Positions 25,886 to 36,389 of a stretch of DNA of 64,000 nucleotides are shown piece by piece. The stretch is from Plantago major. Its lineage: Eukaryota; Streptophyta; Magnoliopsida; Lamiales; Plantaginaceae. Both the position numbers and the translations under genes were made by a program. The DNA lies in contig CM048842.1 of assembly GCA_026545765.1 (NCBI GenBank), forward strand, positions 69,850,371 through 69,914,370. Reading direction: 5' to 3'. The stretch's first letter is position 1. Each line of letters begins with the position of its first letter. The notes under the pieces are model-generated. The model saw only the letters and a list, made by a program, of their open reading frames with translations, searched no databases and was not told the DNA's origin.

Positions 25886-26020
25886 GCTGTAACCAAATTC
25901 AGAATGCTGTGTAAGAAATCAAAGAGTTTTATTGGTGTTGTAAGAAGTGTGTGCTGGTGTGGTGTAATATGTGTGAATTGTGATGATAAATAATGGAGTT
26001 TTATATGGGTGCATCTGCCT
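25886..26020 (-). promoter_or_regulatory. FAO core promoter
   Basis: On the minus strand a TATA-like CATATAAAAC lies near 25997-26006, about 115 bp upstream of the FAO start codon. The spacing suits a short leader. No experimental start site is implied. Confidence 0.5.
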
Positions 26021-26652
26021 AGTCTTAAATACGGCATTTAAGAGATTGCTTAATTCAGCTACATGGTTAATTATATGGTTGTAGTTTTGGTTTTTTGCCC
26101 GACTTGGTGTACTATGTCCTTCTGTTCTTTTACTCGCTACTAGTACGACGTGTCACCTAACTGGCCAGGACAATTACAAAATCATTGCCTCGACCGGTTG
26201 AGGTCGAGTTTATTAGTGACGATGTTTTTAACATTTTGATGCGAGTCGAGCCGAATTGAATATTATATAAGTTCAACTTGAGCTAAATTGGGCTGAACCT
26301 TATTTCGACTTGATACATGAACGAGTCTATAATTGAACTCTAAGAAAAAACAGAATTCGAGTATGACTTGATCACCTTATCGATCGAGTCGATCACCAGA
26401 GTACTCTAGTTTTAATAATTTTCCGGGACAATCCAATTTGGGGATTTTTGCTTGGGGTGTGAGAAAATCAAACACTAGACCTCGTCGTTCCAATAGCTTA
26501 ATTACCAATCGGAATATGAGTCCATTGAAAGAAGTCACTCTAGAGATTAATTACTAGTACTACTGAGGGAAACTCTACTTATGGGTAAAACGTAAAATTG
26601 GGAATTTATTGTTGAAGAGTTCCTGTGGTGCAAAACTGATGATGTGATGATC
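26021..26652. other. Intergenic DNA, no gene seen
   Basis: AT-rich sequence containing degenerate repeats of GAGTCGAG-type words near 26180-26400 that look like an old transposon remnant. I could not assign a family. Confidence 0.3.
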
Positions 26653-27592
26653 ACTTTTTAAATGAATTGTCAAAATAGACTTCTCCTAAAAAAAAATATA
26701 TTCCAAACTAATCTTCTATAAAATTTATTTTCTTTTATAGACTTCTTTTCCATTTAAGATGCCATGTAGATAATAAAATGTTATAAAAGCCAACTTAAAG
26801 TGTCACAAAAATATTGAACAAAATGTATTAAAGAATATAAAAAATCTCATTAGTTTAAATCTTATCATCTAGTCTTCAAAATATCTTACAAAATTAAGAC
26901 AAAACGATAGTCATTACTAATTGTTGTAAATCCTACTAATAAGAATCGTCCGTATTAATCAAATTGAGGTTTGAAGCAAAAAAAATAAATATGAATTATA
27001 TATGGTTAAATGCAAATAACCCCAGAGATTATCAAAAGAATTTAAAAAAAATAAGAGTGATAGAGCACGCGAAATCTCTTAGTTAAAAAAATAGCACTAA
27101 ACCCTAAATCCTATAAAATTTTGCATGAAACCCGCTCACTTGTACTTCCTCGATAGTGTCCCATTTTGACTTTTTTCGGCTAACCGTCTCCAACTTTGAC
27201 TACGAATTAATCTTAAGCCGCAAATGTAAAATATTCAGTAAATGACTAAGATTAATTCGATCAATACGGATGGTTCTTTATTAATAGGATTTAGAACAAT
27301 TAGTAATGACTACATTTCTGTCTTAATTTTGTAAGATTAATATTTAATTAAATAGTTTAAATATTTTGAAGACTAGATGATATATAGGATTTAAACTGAT
27401 GACAGATTTTTTTCTTTAATACATTTTATTCAATGATTTTGTGACATTTAAAGTTGGCTTTTGTGACATTCTATTATCTACATGACATCTCATGTGACAA
27501 AGAAGGCTATAAAGGAAAATAAATTTTGTAAAAAACTAGTTTAGAATATATTTTTTGGAATAAGTCTATTTTTGCAATTCATTCTCTTTTTT
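26653..27592. repeat. Long imperfect inverted repeat (foldback), arms of about 320-340 bp
   Basis: The left arm 26653-26970 pairs with the right arm 27251-27592 over its whole length. Shared blocks include AATAGACTT, AAATTTATTTTC, GTAGATAATA, GACTAGATGAT (inverted) and CCGTATT near the loop. The loop is about 280 bp and contains one half of a Stowaway-like sequence (27148 onward, matching the left arm of the 24389 MITE). It is either a foldback or MITE insertion or a locus that could transcribe a long hairpin. Confidence 0.8.
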
Positions 27593-28470
27593 TCTTTTGA
27601 GTTCTTTAAACAAAAGCAAGGCAAATGTTAATATCGTACTACAGTATTATAATACTAGATCTGGGCTAATCAGTAATTTAACTCTGACAGCAAAAAGGAC
27701 CAAGATGTTGTAAGTAATAGGATACTCATAAAGGGACAGGATGTTACATGTGTTGGAAATAAGTGAAGAAAAGAAGTAAACTCGCTGAATGCCATGTGGT
27801 TATGTTTACGTAGAAAATACTTTTAAATTATTCATTAATTAAGTAAAGTTAAATATATATTTTTAAGTTACTATGTAAAAGCTTCGAATTGATATATGGT
27901 ATGTCCAAAAACAGATCTTGGGATAATAAAGAATTAATGCTTAAAGTTGGAAAGGTGGAGTGGATTTATGCCACATTGCTTGCAAACAAGTGACATTTCT
28001 ATTTTATAACCTTATAATGCAATACTAGGTGTTCAAGAGTTGTAATAAGGTTATGGAAAACTCTCTACGCGTGGGCAGAAAGGGGTGAAAATTCTGGCCA
28101 GATTTGTACTGAAACTAGTGGGACTTAGGTGTGAGCAAGGCGCGTGCGACATGCGACACGAATGCCAGACCGAAATAGGCACACGCTGCAAGCGCATTTG
28201 CTTTAGTTCGCCATGGGCAACTAGTTTGTTCTAGTTGTTTGGTTTTTTTGTTGCATCCTGAGAAACAAGCGTTTTTTATTCCTCCAAGCACCGTAGGTGA
28301 GGGGACGTAATTGTTTTAAGGAAAACTGTACAAGCACATGCCTCAGATTGAGTTTTTGTTTAAAGGCGGTTTGACTGATTATATTCTTTTGTATTATTTG
28401 TCTTCATTATGCATTCTGGAACTAACATGTAAATATCTATACTATTATCCTAAGCAAACTCCAGGAGGTA
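27593..28470. other. Intergenic DNA, no gene seen
   Basis: AT-rich sequence with no convincing ORF, RNA gene or terminal repeats. A GC-richer patch near 28120-28210 could not be assigned. Confidence 0.3.
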
Positions 28471-28478
28471 GTTATTAT

Positions 28479-28694
28479 TAGGGCTGAGCATAAACTGGTC
28501 CGAACCGAAAATCCGATTTTCAGTTTGGTCCAAAACCGAAAAATTCTCAGCTCGGTTTTGACCCGACCAAATTCGGTTCGGACCGGGTCAAAATCGAACC
28601 TATTTCGGTTCGATTATTGGTCCAAGCAAAATCTACTATTTTGGTTTTCAGTGTTTTTGGTTTCGGTTCGGTTCTGGACCAATGCTCCGCCCTA
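28479..28694. mobile_element. hAT-type MITE, 216 bp
   Basis: Termini TAGGGCTGAGCAT and ATGCTCCGCCCTA are inverted repeats with one mismatch. They are flanked by a perfect 8-bp duplication GTTATTAT at 28471-28478 and 28695-28702. The inside carries CCGAACCGAAAA/TTTCGGTTCGG words like those of the 787-bp hAT element at 7428, so the two may answer to related transposases. Confidence 0.88.
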
Positions 28695-29049
28695 GTTATT
28701 ATCACCAAATAAAATCACATGAGAGATATGGGGAAAAAAATCTAGAGAAACATTTCTCTAAAAAAATATCCAGATAAATTCAAGAGCAACTGTAATAATC
28801 GGACATAATCGTACGACATGATTACACATGCACGAAGTGGAAATTCAAAACTCGAGATTAAAATCATGTGGGTAGCCTGGCGTATGATATCCAGAGGTTA
28901 AATGGGCGGAAATTGAGGTGTACATAAATTCTTAAGCATGAGGCTATAAAGCCTTCAAAATATTTGTTTCAATACTTTATTAATGATTAACATTTGAGGT
29001 TGACTCTAGACTATTGAACTCCAGTTGGTAGAGTCGAGGAAAATTTATC

Positions 29050-29323
29050 GGGTGTTTGGCCCGGAACTTTAATTGAGTGAATTTTAATTGAGGTATAATT
29101 GATAAATAGTAATTAAATTTTAATTGAGTTGTGAAATTTTGTGTTTAGTATAAAATTAAAATTTTATAAGTGTTTTTGTAGGTTTGTTATGTAGGTTTTT
29201 GAGTTAATTGAGTTGTGTTCAATTATAAAATAGCAATGTTATCTCAATTATAATGGGATGGCCAAACATGGAAGTAGAGTCCGACTCAATTAAAATGGGA
29301 CGTAAACTCTATCCCAAACAGAC
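29050..29323. mobile_element. Possible MITE with GTTTGG/CCAAAC ends
   Basis: The left end GGGTGTTTGGCCC and right end ATCCCAAACAGACC are roughly inverted, and both arms hold TTTAATTGAG/CTCAATTAAAA words. Target duplication not fixed; borders approximate. Confidence 0.4.
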
Positions 29324-29483
29324 CGTATAACACGTGGGCCGTGGCTATTCATTTAGTAGGTTGATTAGAGTTATGATCGAGGAAATTAATGGCGTATAGT
29401 TTTGTTGAGATACTAAGGAAGTAACACATTGTAAAACCCTAATAAATTATATCGGATTCGTGTCTAGTTCTACATGTTATGTT

Positions 29484-29638
29484 AGAAATACGAGTGGTTA
29501 CTTTGTAATTTTAAGAGTGATGTGGTTTTGATTTGTAATGTAATACTCATCCGAACATTGCTTATGCTCTTGTTGACATTTTGAGGTTATATATATTATT
29601 TTGCCATTTCAAAAAAAAAAAAGAAATACGAGTGGTTA
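29484..29638 (+). mobile_element. Retroposed poly(A) fragment with 17-bp target duplication
   Basis: A perfect 17-bp direct repeat AGAAATACGAGTGGTTA occupies 29484-29500 and 29622-29638. Between them is about 120 bp ending in a run of A. That is the signature of L1-type retroposition of an RNA 3' end: a 5'-truncated LINE, a SINE or a processed transcript tail. The body is too short to identify. Confidence 0.85.
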
Positions 29639-30375
29639 TGCCTCTAAGATATAATAGATCGAGGGAGATCCACTACGTACTACAGCGGAGAAAGATGATT
29701 GACCGGAATCCTGGCCAAACTTGAACTTGAAAAGTAAGTTAGAGTAGGTAGCAAGCTAAGAGTTGAGTTGAAAATGGCGTACCTGTGAAAGTGCTTAGGT
29801 TCCAATATTGCTGAAGAATTATCGATTCATTCCATCTAAGAATTGCACGGATGAAGAAGGAGGAGGCTAGCTAGTCTCTTCATTATAGTTTGGAGATTTT
29901 AAAAGGCAAACTTTATACATATTACGTACTAGCTAGTAGTAATATATGTTTTGGTGGATGGTAACAGGTCTCTATCAAAAATCAAATTAAATCTGCCAAA
30001 AAAGAAAGCTAGTTAATGCGTAGTAATTTTGAAGTCCTTGATTTTACAGATTCGTCTAATCTTTAATTCATTTATCTCCCTTTTTCTTCCTTTCTTTAGT
30101 AAAATATGATACTATATGATATGCGTGTAATCTAAAGTTAAAAACTTGTAGTGAGGGTCTTGAATATTTCATATATAGCCACCCGAGTTAGGTGATCGTA
30201 CAGTATCCCATGTTGCCGCGCACGTTCCTTTCAAGATCCCACAAATTAATTAAGTTCAATATATGTGTATCGAAATTCACAGTAACTGAAAACTGAGATA
30301 AGTGATTGAAAGCTGATAAGATTATTCATAAGAAAGTTAAAATTTAAGAACGATAAAGTAGCTGATTTGAATCAA

Positions 30376-30729
30376 CGTGTTTGATAAATTGACTGATAAG
30401 TTAGTTGATATGTAATTTAAAGAAGAAGAAAATCTTATAAGTTGACTTGTTTTTTTACTAATAGCCTGCTTTTTTCATGAAATTCTTCAACTAAACCGAA
30501 TCGAATCGAATCAATTGAATCGTAGATAAAATATAACCAAGCAGAATCGAATCGAATCGAATCGAATGAAGTTGAAGAACGAGCCTAAGGTAGATTAAGT
30601 ACCTGATTTTGAAGTTACCTTATAAGGTGACTGGAAAAATAATATGGGTATTTACCAAACAACCTTATTTTGGTCAAATGAGATGAAATTGACTTATAAG
30701 TCACATTATAATCTGTTGCCAAACATGCA
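30376..30729. mobile_element. Possible MITE with GTTTG/CCAAAC ends, carrying a nested insertion
   Basis: The left part GTGTTTGATAAATTGACT and right part GACTTATAAGTCACA...GCCAAACA are roughly inverted. A smaller element (30462-30585) sits inside it. Borders are approximate and no target duplication was fixed. Confidence 0.35.
30462..30585. mobile_element. Small PIF/Harbinger-like MITE, 124 bp, with TAA duplication
   Basis: Flanked by TAA at 30459-30461 and 30586-30588. The arms share ATTCTTCAAC / GTTGAAGAAC near the ends and contain tandem GAATC pentamers (ATCGAATCGAATC). The same pentamers surround the PIF/Harbinger transposase remnant at 31747-32272, which suggests a common family. Confidence 0.55.
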
Positions 30730-31740
30730 ATTTTTATGGAGATATCCCAAAAACAACTTATAAGATACACATGATTTGAATTCCATTAATTTTTCATATT
30801 TCAAAATCTGATACTCTGCACAACATTGATCGGGATGGAACCGGGTTAGGATCATGCCAAGCTCTTTTTCCTCTCCCGTTTAATAGTTTGGAATAGACTA
30901 ATTCTCTGTTATTTTCAACTGAAATTTATCGAATGAATCTGAATGGAATCGAATCGAATCAAATCAAACTAATCGAATCAAGAAATTATTGTGTAATAAT
31001 AATAACAATTATATGATGGTATATATAATTACAATTAAAAAATATATTATTTTTGTCATCTTTCTCACATTCTTCCTACTCTTTTTTCTGTCATTTTACA
31101 TTTTTATTTATTATTGTATAACAAACTTTAAAACCAACCGCGTGGAAAACAATATGAGAATGATAACTCGATTAAAATCGAATTTTAATCGTCGTATAAA
31201 CTGTCTTTGTCTATTTTTTTTTTTTGAATCGGTAAAATTTATTACAACTTGAAAACGTTTACAAGAGTATGGACAATGTTCGGCAAATAAAATAATTAAA
31301 AGCTTAACCAAAATCACTTGTCCATAAACCATGCACAAGCTCGTGTCAACAACTTTACATCAACACTCTTTTTTTTCAGAACCTCCAGCATTATTCCATT
31401 TTCCAAACTGATTCTTCAACTTTCAGTCCCAATACTCATATTTCAAATTTCATGAAAAGAAATTAAGTATATTTGATTAACATAACTTTGTTTTATTGTA
31501 AAATCCCGTGAAATTTTTCGATTTTATACGTATTGTTATAATAGGCTTACGAGAAAAATTTTAAGTTGGACTTGTTAAAGGTCCAAGTTGACAGTATGGG
31601 TTGTTTCTTTGACTCGATCAAAATATTATTTTTCCCATCCGCCAACAGGTATGTAAAATAGTACTCGTATTACCAATGACCAAAATTTTGTTATATACAA
31701 CCGGGGCGGAGGGATTATGTTACAATTGTTGTCTTATTAT
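30730..31740. other. Left flank of the Harbinger remnant, AT-rich
   Basis: GAATC pentamer tracts occur near 30942-30980. The part from about 31225 to 31706 is AT-rich, with a Stowaway-like end GGGGCGGAGGGATTA at 31702-31716. The first exons expected for a Harbinger transposase are not recognisable here. Confidence 0.35.
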
Positions 31741-31746
31741 GTGATT

Positions 31747-32272
31747 ATGATTTTGACAGGAAAATACTACTTGGTGGACTCTGGATATCCTAATACCACT
31801 GGTTATCTCTCTCCAATTAAGGACCCCGATGTAAGATATCATATTCCAGACTTTAAGAAGGAAAGAGTTCTTAAAGGGATGTCTGAGCATTTTAACTATC
31901 GACACTCTTCATTACGAACTACTATTGAAAGAGCCTTCGGCGGCTTGAAAAGGAGATGGAAGGTCCTTTATACGATGCCTCAAATGGAAGACACATATCA
32001 AATATACGTGATTGTTGCTACCTTCACTCTTCATAATTTTATGCGCATGTGTAAACTTGAAATACCAATTTTGCAACATGATATCAATGTCCAAGGTGGA
32101 GTGGATAATGATTTATTGAACCCGACAAGGAAAGAAACGATGAACAGGGTGCGCAAGGAGATAACATTGAGAATTTGACGCTCTATTCCAGGCAATATAG
32201 AGCCCCATGAAGATAATATAAAGTCCGATGAAGATAATATAGAGTCCGAGGAAGATAATATGGAGGAATAAA
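31747..32272 (+). pseudogene. PIF/Harbinger transposase, C-terminal exon only
   Basis: After a good acceptor (TTTTGACAG, 31751-31759) the reading frame gives KYYLVDSGYPNTTGYLSPI, then YRHSSLRTTIERAFGGLKRRWKVL, the C-terminal part of the HARBI1/PIF DDE domain with the last catalytic Glu in IERAFG. An in-frame TGA at 32176-32178 interrupts an acidic tail with repeated EDNI units that ends at TAA 32270-32272. Upstream DDE exons are missing, so it is a fragment. Confidence 0.85.
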
Positions 32273-32499
32273 TGTCATTTTTCAATATTTGTGATATAAA
32301 ATATTATTTTTATAAAGTTTGGTCCGACTTTTTATTTGGTTTAACTTGTTTTGGAGTTTTTGAACATGTAGATTTTTTGTTAGTTCAAATTGTAACTATA
32401 CTCTTTATTTCTTTGATCTACTAAAAGTCGTATTAAAAAGAAAGAAAGAAAAAAAGTTGAAAATAACTCAATTGGATAAATTTTCTTATTTTCCTCGTA

Positions 32500-32531
32500 C
32501 AAAAGATCAGGTGTGTAAATAAATGATAAAA

Positions 32532-32566
<35 letters not shown>

Positions 32567-32760
32567 ACAACAACAACAACAATAATAATAATATTAATTT
32601 AATGAATCGAATCAAGATTTGAGGCTCGTTTTTTCAATCGAAAACTCTTTCGATTCAGTTTTAGTTCGAATCGAATCAATTGAATGGAATGAATCGAATC
32701 AATGAATCGAATCGAATCAATCAAATCAAACGAATCAAATCAAACGAATCAAGAAATTAC
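32500..32760. repeat. AAT/ATT microsatellite and GAATC pentamer array
   Basis: An (AAT)n/(AAC)n microsatellite spans about 32530-32597, followed by a degenerate run of GAATC/GAATCAA pentamers to about 32755. The array lies downstream of the Harbinger remnant. Confidence 0.8.
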
Positions 32761-33001
32761 ATTTGTCCCATTTTTAATAATAATGAATACTACATCCGGT
32801 CCATTAATAAATTAAGGAGACTTTTTTACGGGCGATCAGATTACTCGCAAATTACACGACAAAAGAATATAATAAAATTATATTATAAAAATAAATTAAG
32901 TATATTTGACTAACATAACTTTGTTTTATCTTTTTTGTGCGTAATTTGCAAGTAATTTACGATTTAAGTTCGAGAAAAAAATCCTCCTTAGAAAAATCGA
33001 T

Positions 33002-33649
33002 TGTTAGTGTAATATAGCGTCCAAGGAAGATAACATGGAAACTAATACGGAGGAATAAATGCCATTTCTCAATATTTGTGATAATGTCATTTTGGTTCGA
33101 CTTTAGTTTGGTTTAACTTGTTTTGGAGTTTTTGGGAGTCATTTGAAAGACTTGTAGAGTTTGGTTTGACTTTAGTTTGGTATAACTTGTTTTTTATTTA
33201 TTAAGTTTGAGAAAAAACTCAACGTATGCTTCTGAGTTTACTTATATTGTTCTAATATCTTCCAATAAAAGAATATGTCGATTTTTTGTTAGAGATGTAC
33301 GTACAAAGTATGTGAACCAGTTTGAATGGTACTCTCAGGTTCCTGTAGTTTCTTATCTTAACTCAACTTTTACGGTAGAAAAGAAGGGTAATTCGAATCG
33401 TAACTATACTTTTTATTTCATTGATCTACTAAAAGAAAGAAAGTGGAATTATTTTACTTAATAAGGACGTAGAGTAGAGAACTGGTAATCTCTTACCTTT
33501 CCACCTTTCTAGCTACCTATTTTTATTGGATTAGTACCAAAAGCATGCTATTACAATATAAAATTTCTAAAGGTCGAAAATATCTCAATTTGATTAATTT
33601 TCTTATTTTTCTCGTACAAAAGATGGGTTGTGTAAATAAATAATAAAAT

Positions 33650-33692
<43 letters not shown>

Positions 33693-33780
33693 TGAATTTA
33701 ATGAACTTAAGAAATTGAATCAAGAGAATGAATCAAGAGAGTTGAACTAAAGACGAGTTAAATCGAATCGAATCGAGTTT
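33002..33780. mobile_element. Second copy of the Harbinger 3' tail
   Basis: 33005-33140 repeats the end of the transposase gene and its 3' flank (GAGGAATAAATG, CAATATTTGTGATA, TTTGGTTTAACTTGTTTTGGAGTTTTT), as at 32250-32365. 33570-33702 repeats the microsatellite-flanking block at 32453-32607 (CTCGTACAAAAGAT, TGTGTAAATAAAT). This is a truncated duplicate, or a second related element, ending in GAATCGAATC near 33763-33773. Confidence 0.7.
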
Positions 33781-34205
33781 AGCCAAATAAAATAACATAG
33801 CCTAACTTCTCAAAATTGCAAGCTCTACTAATTAGGAAGTTACCTTGTAATTTGAGGGTTTCTTAGCTTTTTGCTATTTTACAAGGCGCAACCCGCATCC
33901 ACATGATTCAATGCCCATTTTTATGCATAGCAAAATATATTAAAAGACCGTGAGATATCAATGCAATTGTAATTTATGACTCGCATGTGTCATGTGATAA
34001 AATATAATCAATCAGACCGGGGATTCCCAATATTGATGTATTAATATCTATTTAAATATATAATAAAAGTAGTGACCTATCTCAATAAAAAGGAATATCA
34101 CATGTGCAAAATCCTATGTGACATGTTTCTTTGAATTTCATGGAGTTTTATTCAAAAAATTAAATCAAAAAGAAAATAGTAATTTAGAATTGTACTATAT
34201 ATATA

Positions 34206-34619
34206 TTTTTATATGTTAACTGTATACATAGTTTTTATTAAATCACATATAACTTTATCTGCAAAACTCCGAAAAATATTTTGAACATATATTTGGATTC
34301 ACCGCGACAAGACGAATTCATAGACACTAATCTTATATATTATTATTAAACTTTTAAATTATTTATACATTAAAATAAAAAATCAAATTGTTAAATGAGA
34401 TCTATTGGTTGTGTAAATTTTAAATTTGGAAAATAAGTCATGGAACATTTTATTCTTGACAATGCAATGCACATTATAACTTTCACTATTTATATTTTTA
34501 GTATGTTCACTACATATATAGTTTTTATTAAATCCCATATAACTTTATCTGCAAAACTTCAAAAAATATTTTGAACATGTATTTGGTTCATTGTGACGAA
34601 ACGAATCCATAGACACCAA
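34206..34619. repeat. Tandem repeat of about 288 bp spacing in AT-rich DNA
   Basis: The segment at about 34206-34332 recurs at about 34492-34619, sharing AGTTTTTATTAAATC, ATATAACTTTATCTGCAAAA and ATATTTTGAACAT. The DNA between and to the left (33780-34205) has no gene. Confidence 0.75.
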
Positions 34620-34626
34620 TTACAAG

Positions 34627-36103
34627 TGTCACGCTCCAAAACCAAAATCCTTTGGCGCGACCGGCCGTCTTTCGTGAGATGGGCTCACGCCAAGACGAAG
34701 CCTACTTTAAACCCTCAAAGTACATCAATATCTCAGAGTGGTACAATCAGAGCATCTAAAATCCCATAAACAACAATATTTACGAGTCCTCAATTCATAT
34801 CAACAATTCCAACAGTACAAATCATCGTATACAATACTACGCTACAACTACTAAACAATCTTCACAAATCCATCATTCGTCTACCGGTTGCAACTCCACT
34901 GTACCATCAACCAGTGTCACTTCACTAAACATCTGAAAGGAGGTGTAAGGGTGAGCCTCAACGACACTTCTACCAGATCAAGCAGCGTAACAAAACATAC
35001 ATATTTATATACACACGGTAACAATTCACATATCCAAAATCAGAACATGGAGTACTTTCACAAAACAGTAAGACAGTAGTTTAGCTCAATCAGATTTTAC
35101 ACTAGGCCACTATTAGATCCCGTGGCAGGGAAGATGACATACATAACAGTAACATTAGGTTTCCCCGAAAGGAAACATAAACAGTAGGTTTCCTAAACAG
35201 GAAACAATAACGGTAGGTTCCCCGTGGAAAGGAACAATAAACGGTAGGAAGTATACTTCTATGCCAAATAAACCCTCATGAGAGGTCAGTACAGAGCGTA
35301 GGCAAAACTGAGAGCCAAAACATATTTTATCTCCATGTACATAAACATAATTTTCACACATCACATGCATCATAAAATATACTTTTGAGAATTCACATAC
35401 TTGATCCTTTCGAATAGAATATTATATTAAGTCTCATAACATGATATAATAATCATAAGTTCTTTGTCAAACATTAAAACTATATATATACGATAATAGG
35501 GAAAATATAAGTAAAAGTGTCAAAGAACCCCTTACCTTGAACATCAAAATCAATACTGGCCATCGCCCAATATGTCCATGGTACGAGGGCATCACTAAAC
35601 GTCTACACAATCAATCCCAGCAAACATAATTGCCCAAAAACTAAGTTATCCAATCATGCTCATCGATCCACAAGTCACAAACAGGACAACTCAATTTCCA
35701 CTTTTCTCCAGGTAGGCACTAGTAAAGTTAATGATTGGATCAGAATAATTATCCAAGAAAACTCATTAATTAAGGCTAATCACATCAATGCTAATACTCC
35801 CAAATCCATTACCTGACCTTCACAAGGTGTCCTTCTCTCTTTTGCTTTCTGGCAAGGTCACGGTCTCTATTCATGTGTTTCGTGGCTAATTTAGTTGCCA
35901 TATTCTATAGTCACTCTTAATAGCTGACAACCGAGCTAGGAGATTTGGGCCAATCCAAAATTCATACTCTCAAGCCCGTGATAAATTACCGGTCCATAAA
36001 ATAGTAACTACTAAAATCTCGTATAGCAATTCAAGTTCAAGTAATTTCTCTTCTTCAAATTAAATTCATATAGACGACCCAATAAAATTTTCGGGATATT
36101 ACA
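34627..36103 (-). mobile_element. Solo LTR, Gypsy (chromovirus-like), 1477 bp
   Basis: On the minus strand it runs TGTAATATCCCGAAAATTTT ... GGAGCGTGACA, the end sequences typical of Tekay/Del-like Ty3-Gypsy LTRs. The flanking 5-mers ACAAG (34622-34626) and ATAAG (36104-36108) differ at one base, consistent with an old target duplication. No internal region adjoins it, so it is a solo LTR. Confidence 0.75.
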
Positions 36104-36389
36104 ATAAGATATAAATTGAAAAAAAAGTGTTGAATATTTGAATAGCATAAAATAGAAAAAAGTGTTGAATATTTGAAATTATAGGAGAAGACTAAAAGAA
36201 AAGTTAAAATAGAAAAAAAGCATTATAAAATTAGATAATCTTTGACTTTTTGGGTTTGTTGTAATTAGTTTCGAACTACATTATAAATTTGGAATCATTT
36301 GTAATTGTTTGAACTGTGAGTACTAATCTAAACAAAAGACCATTTAGCAGGGGTCGATTTTGAAAAATCTGATATGGTTAAGTAAGAGA

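Noticed and set aside
31111-31338. Host gene fragment next to the Harbinger remnant
   Set aside because: Hydrophobic and AT-driven composition, overlapping ORFs on both strands, no motif.
33207-33461. 84-codon plus-strand ORF within the second Harbinger tail
   Set aside because: No recognised motif and lies in duplicated non-coding 3' flank.
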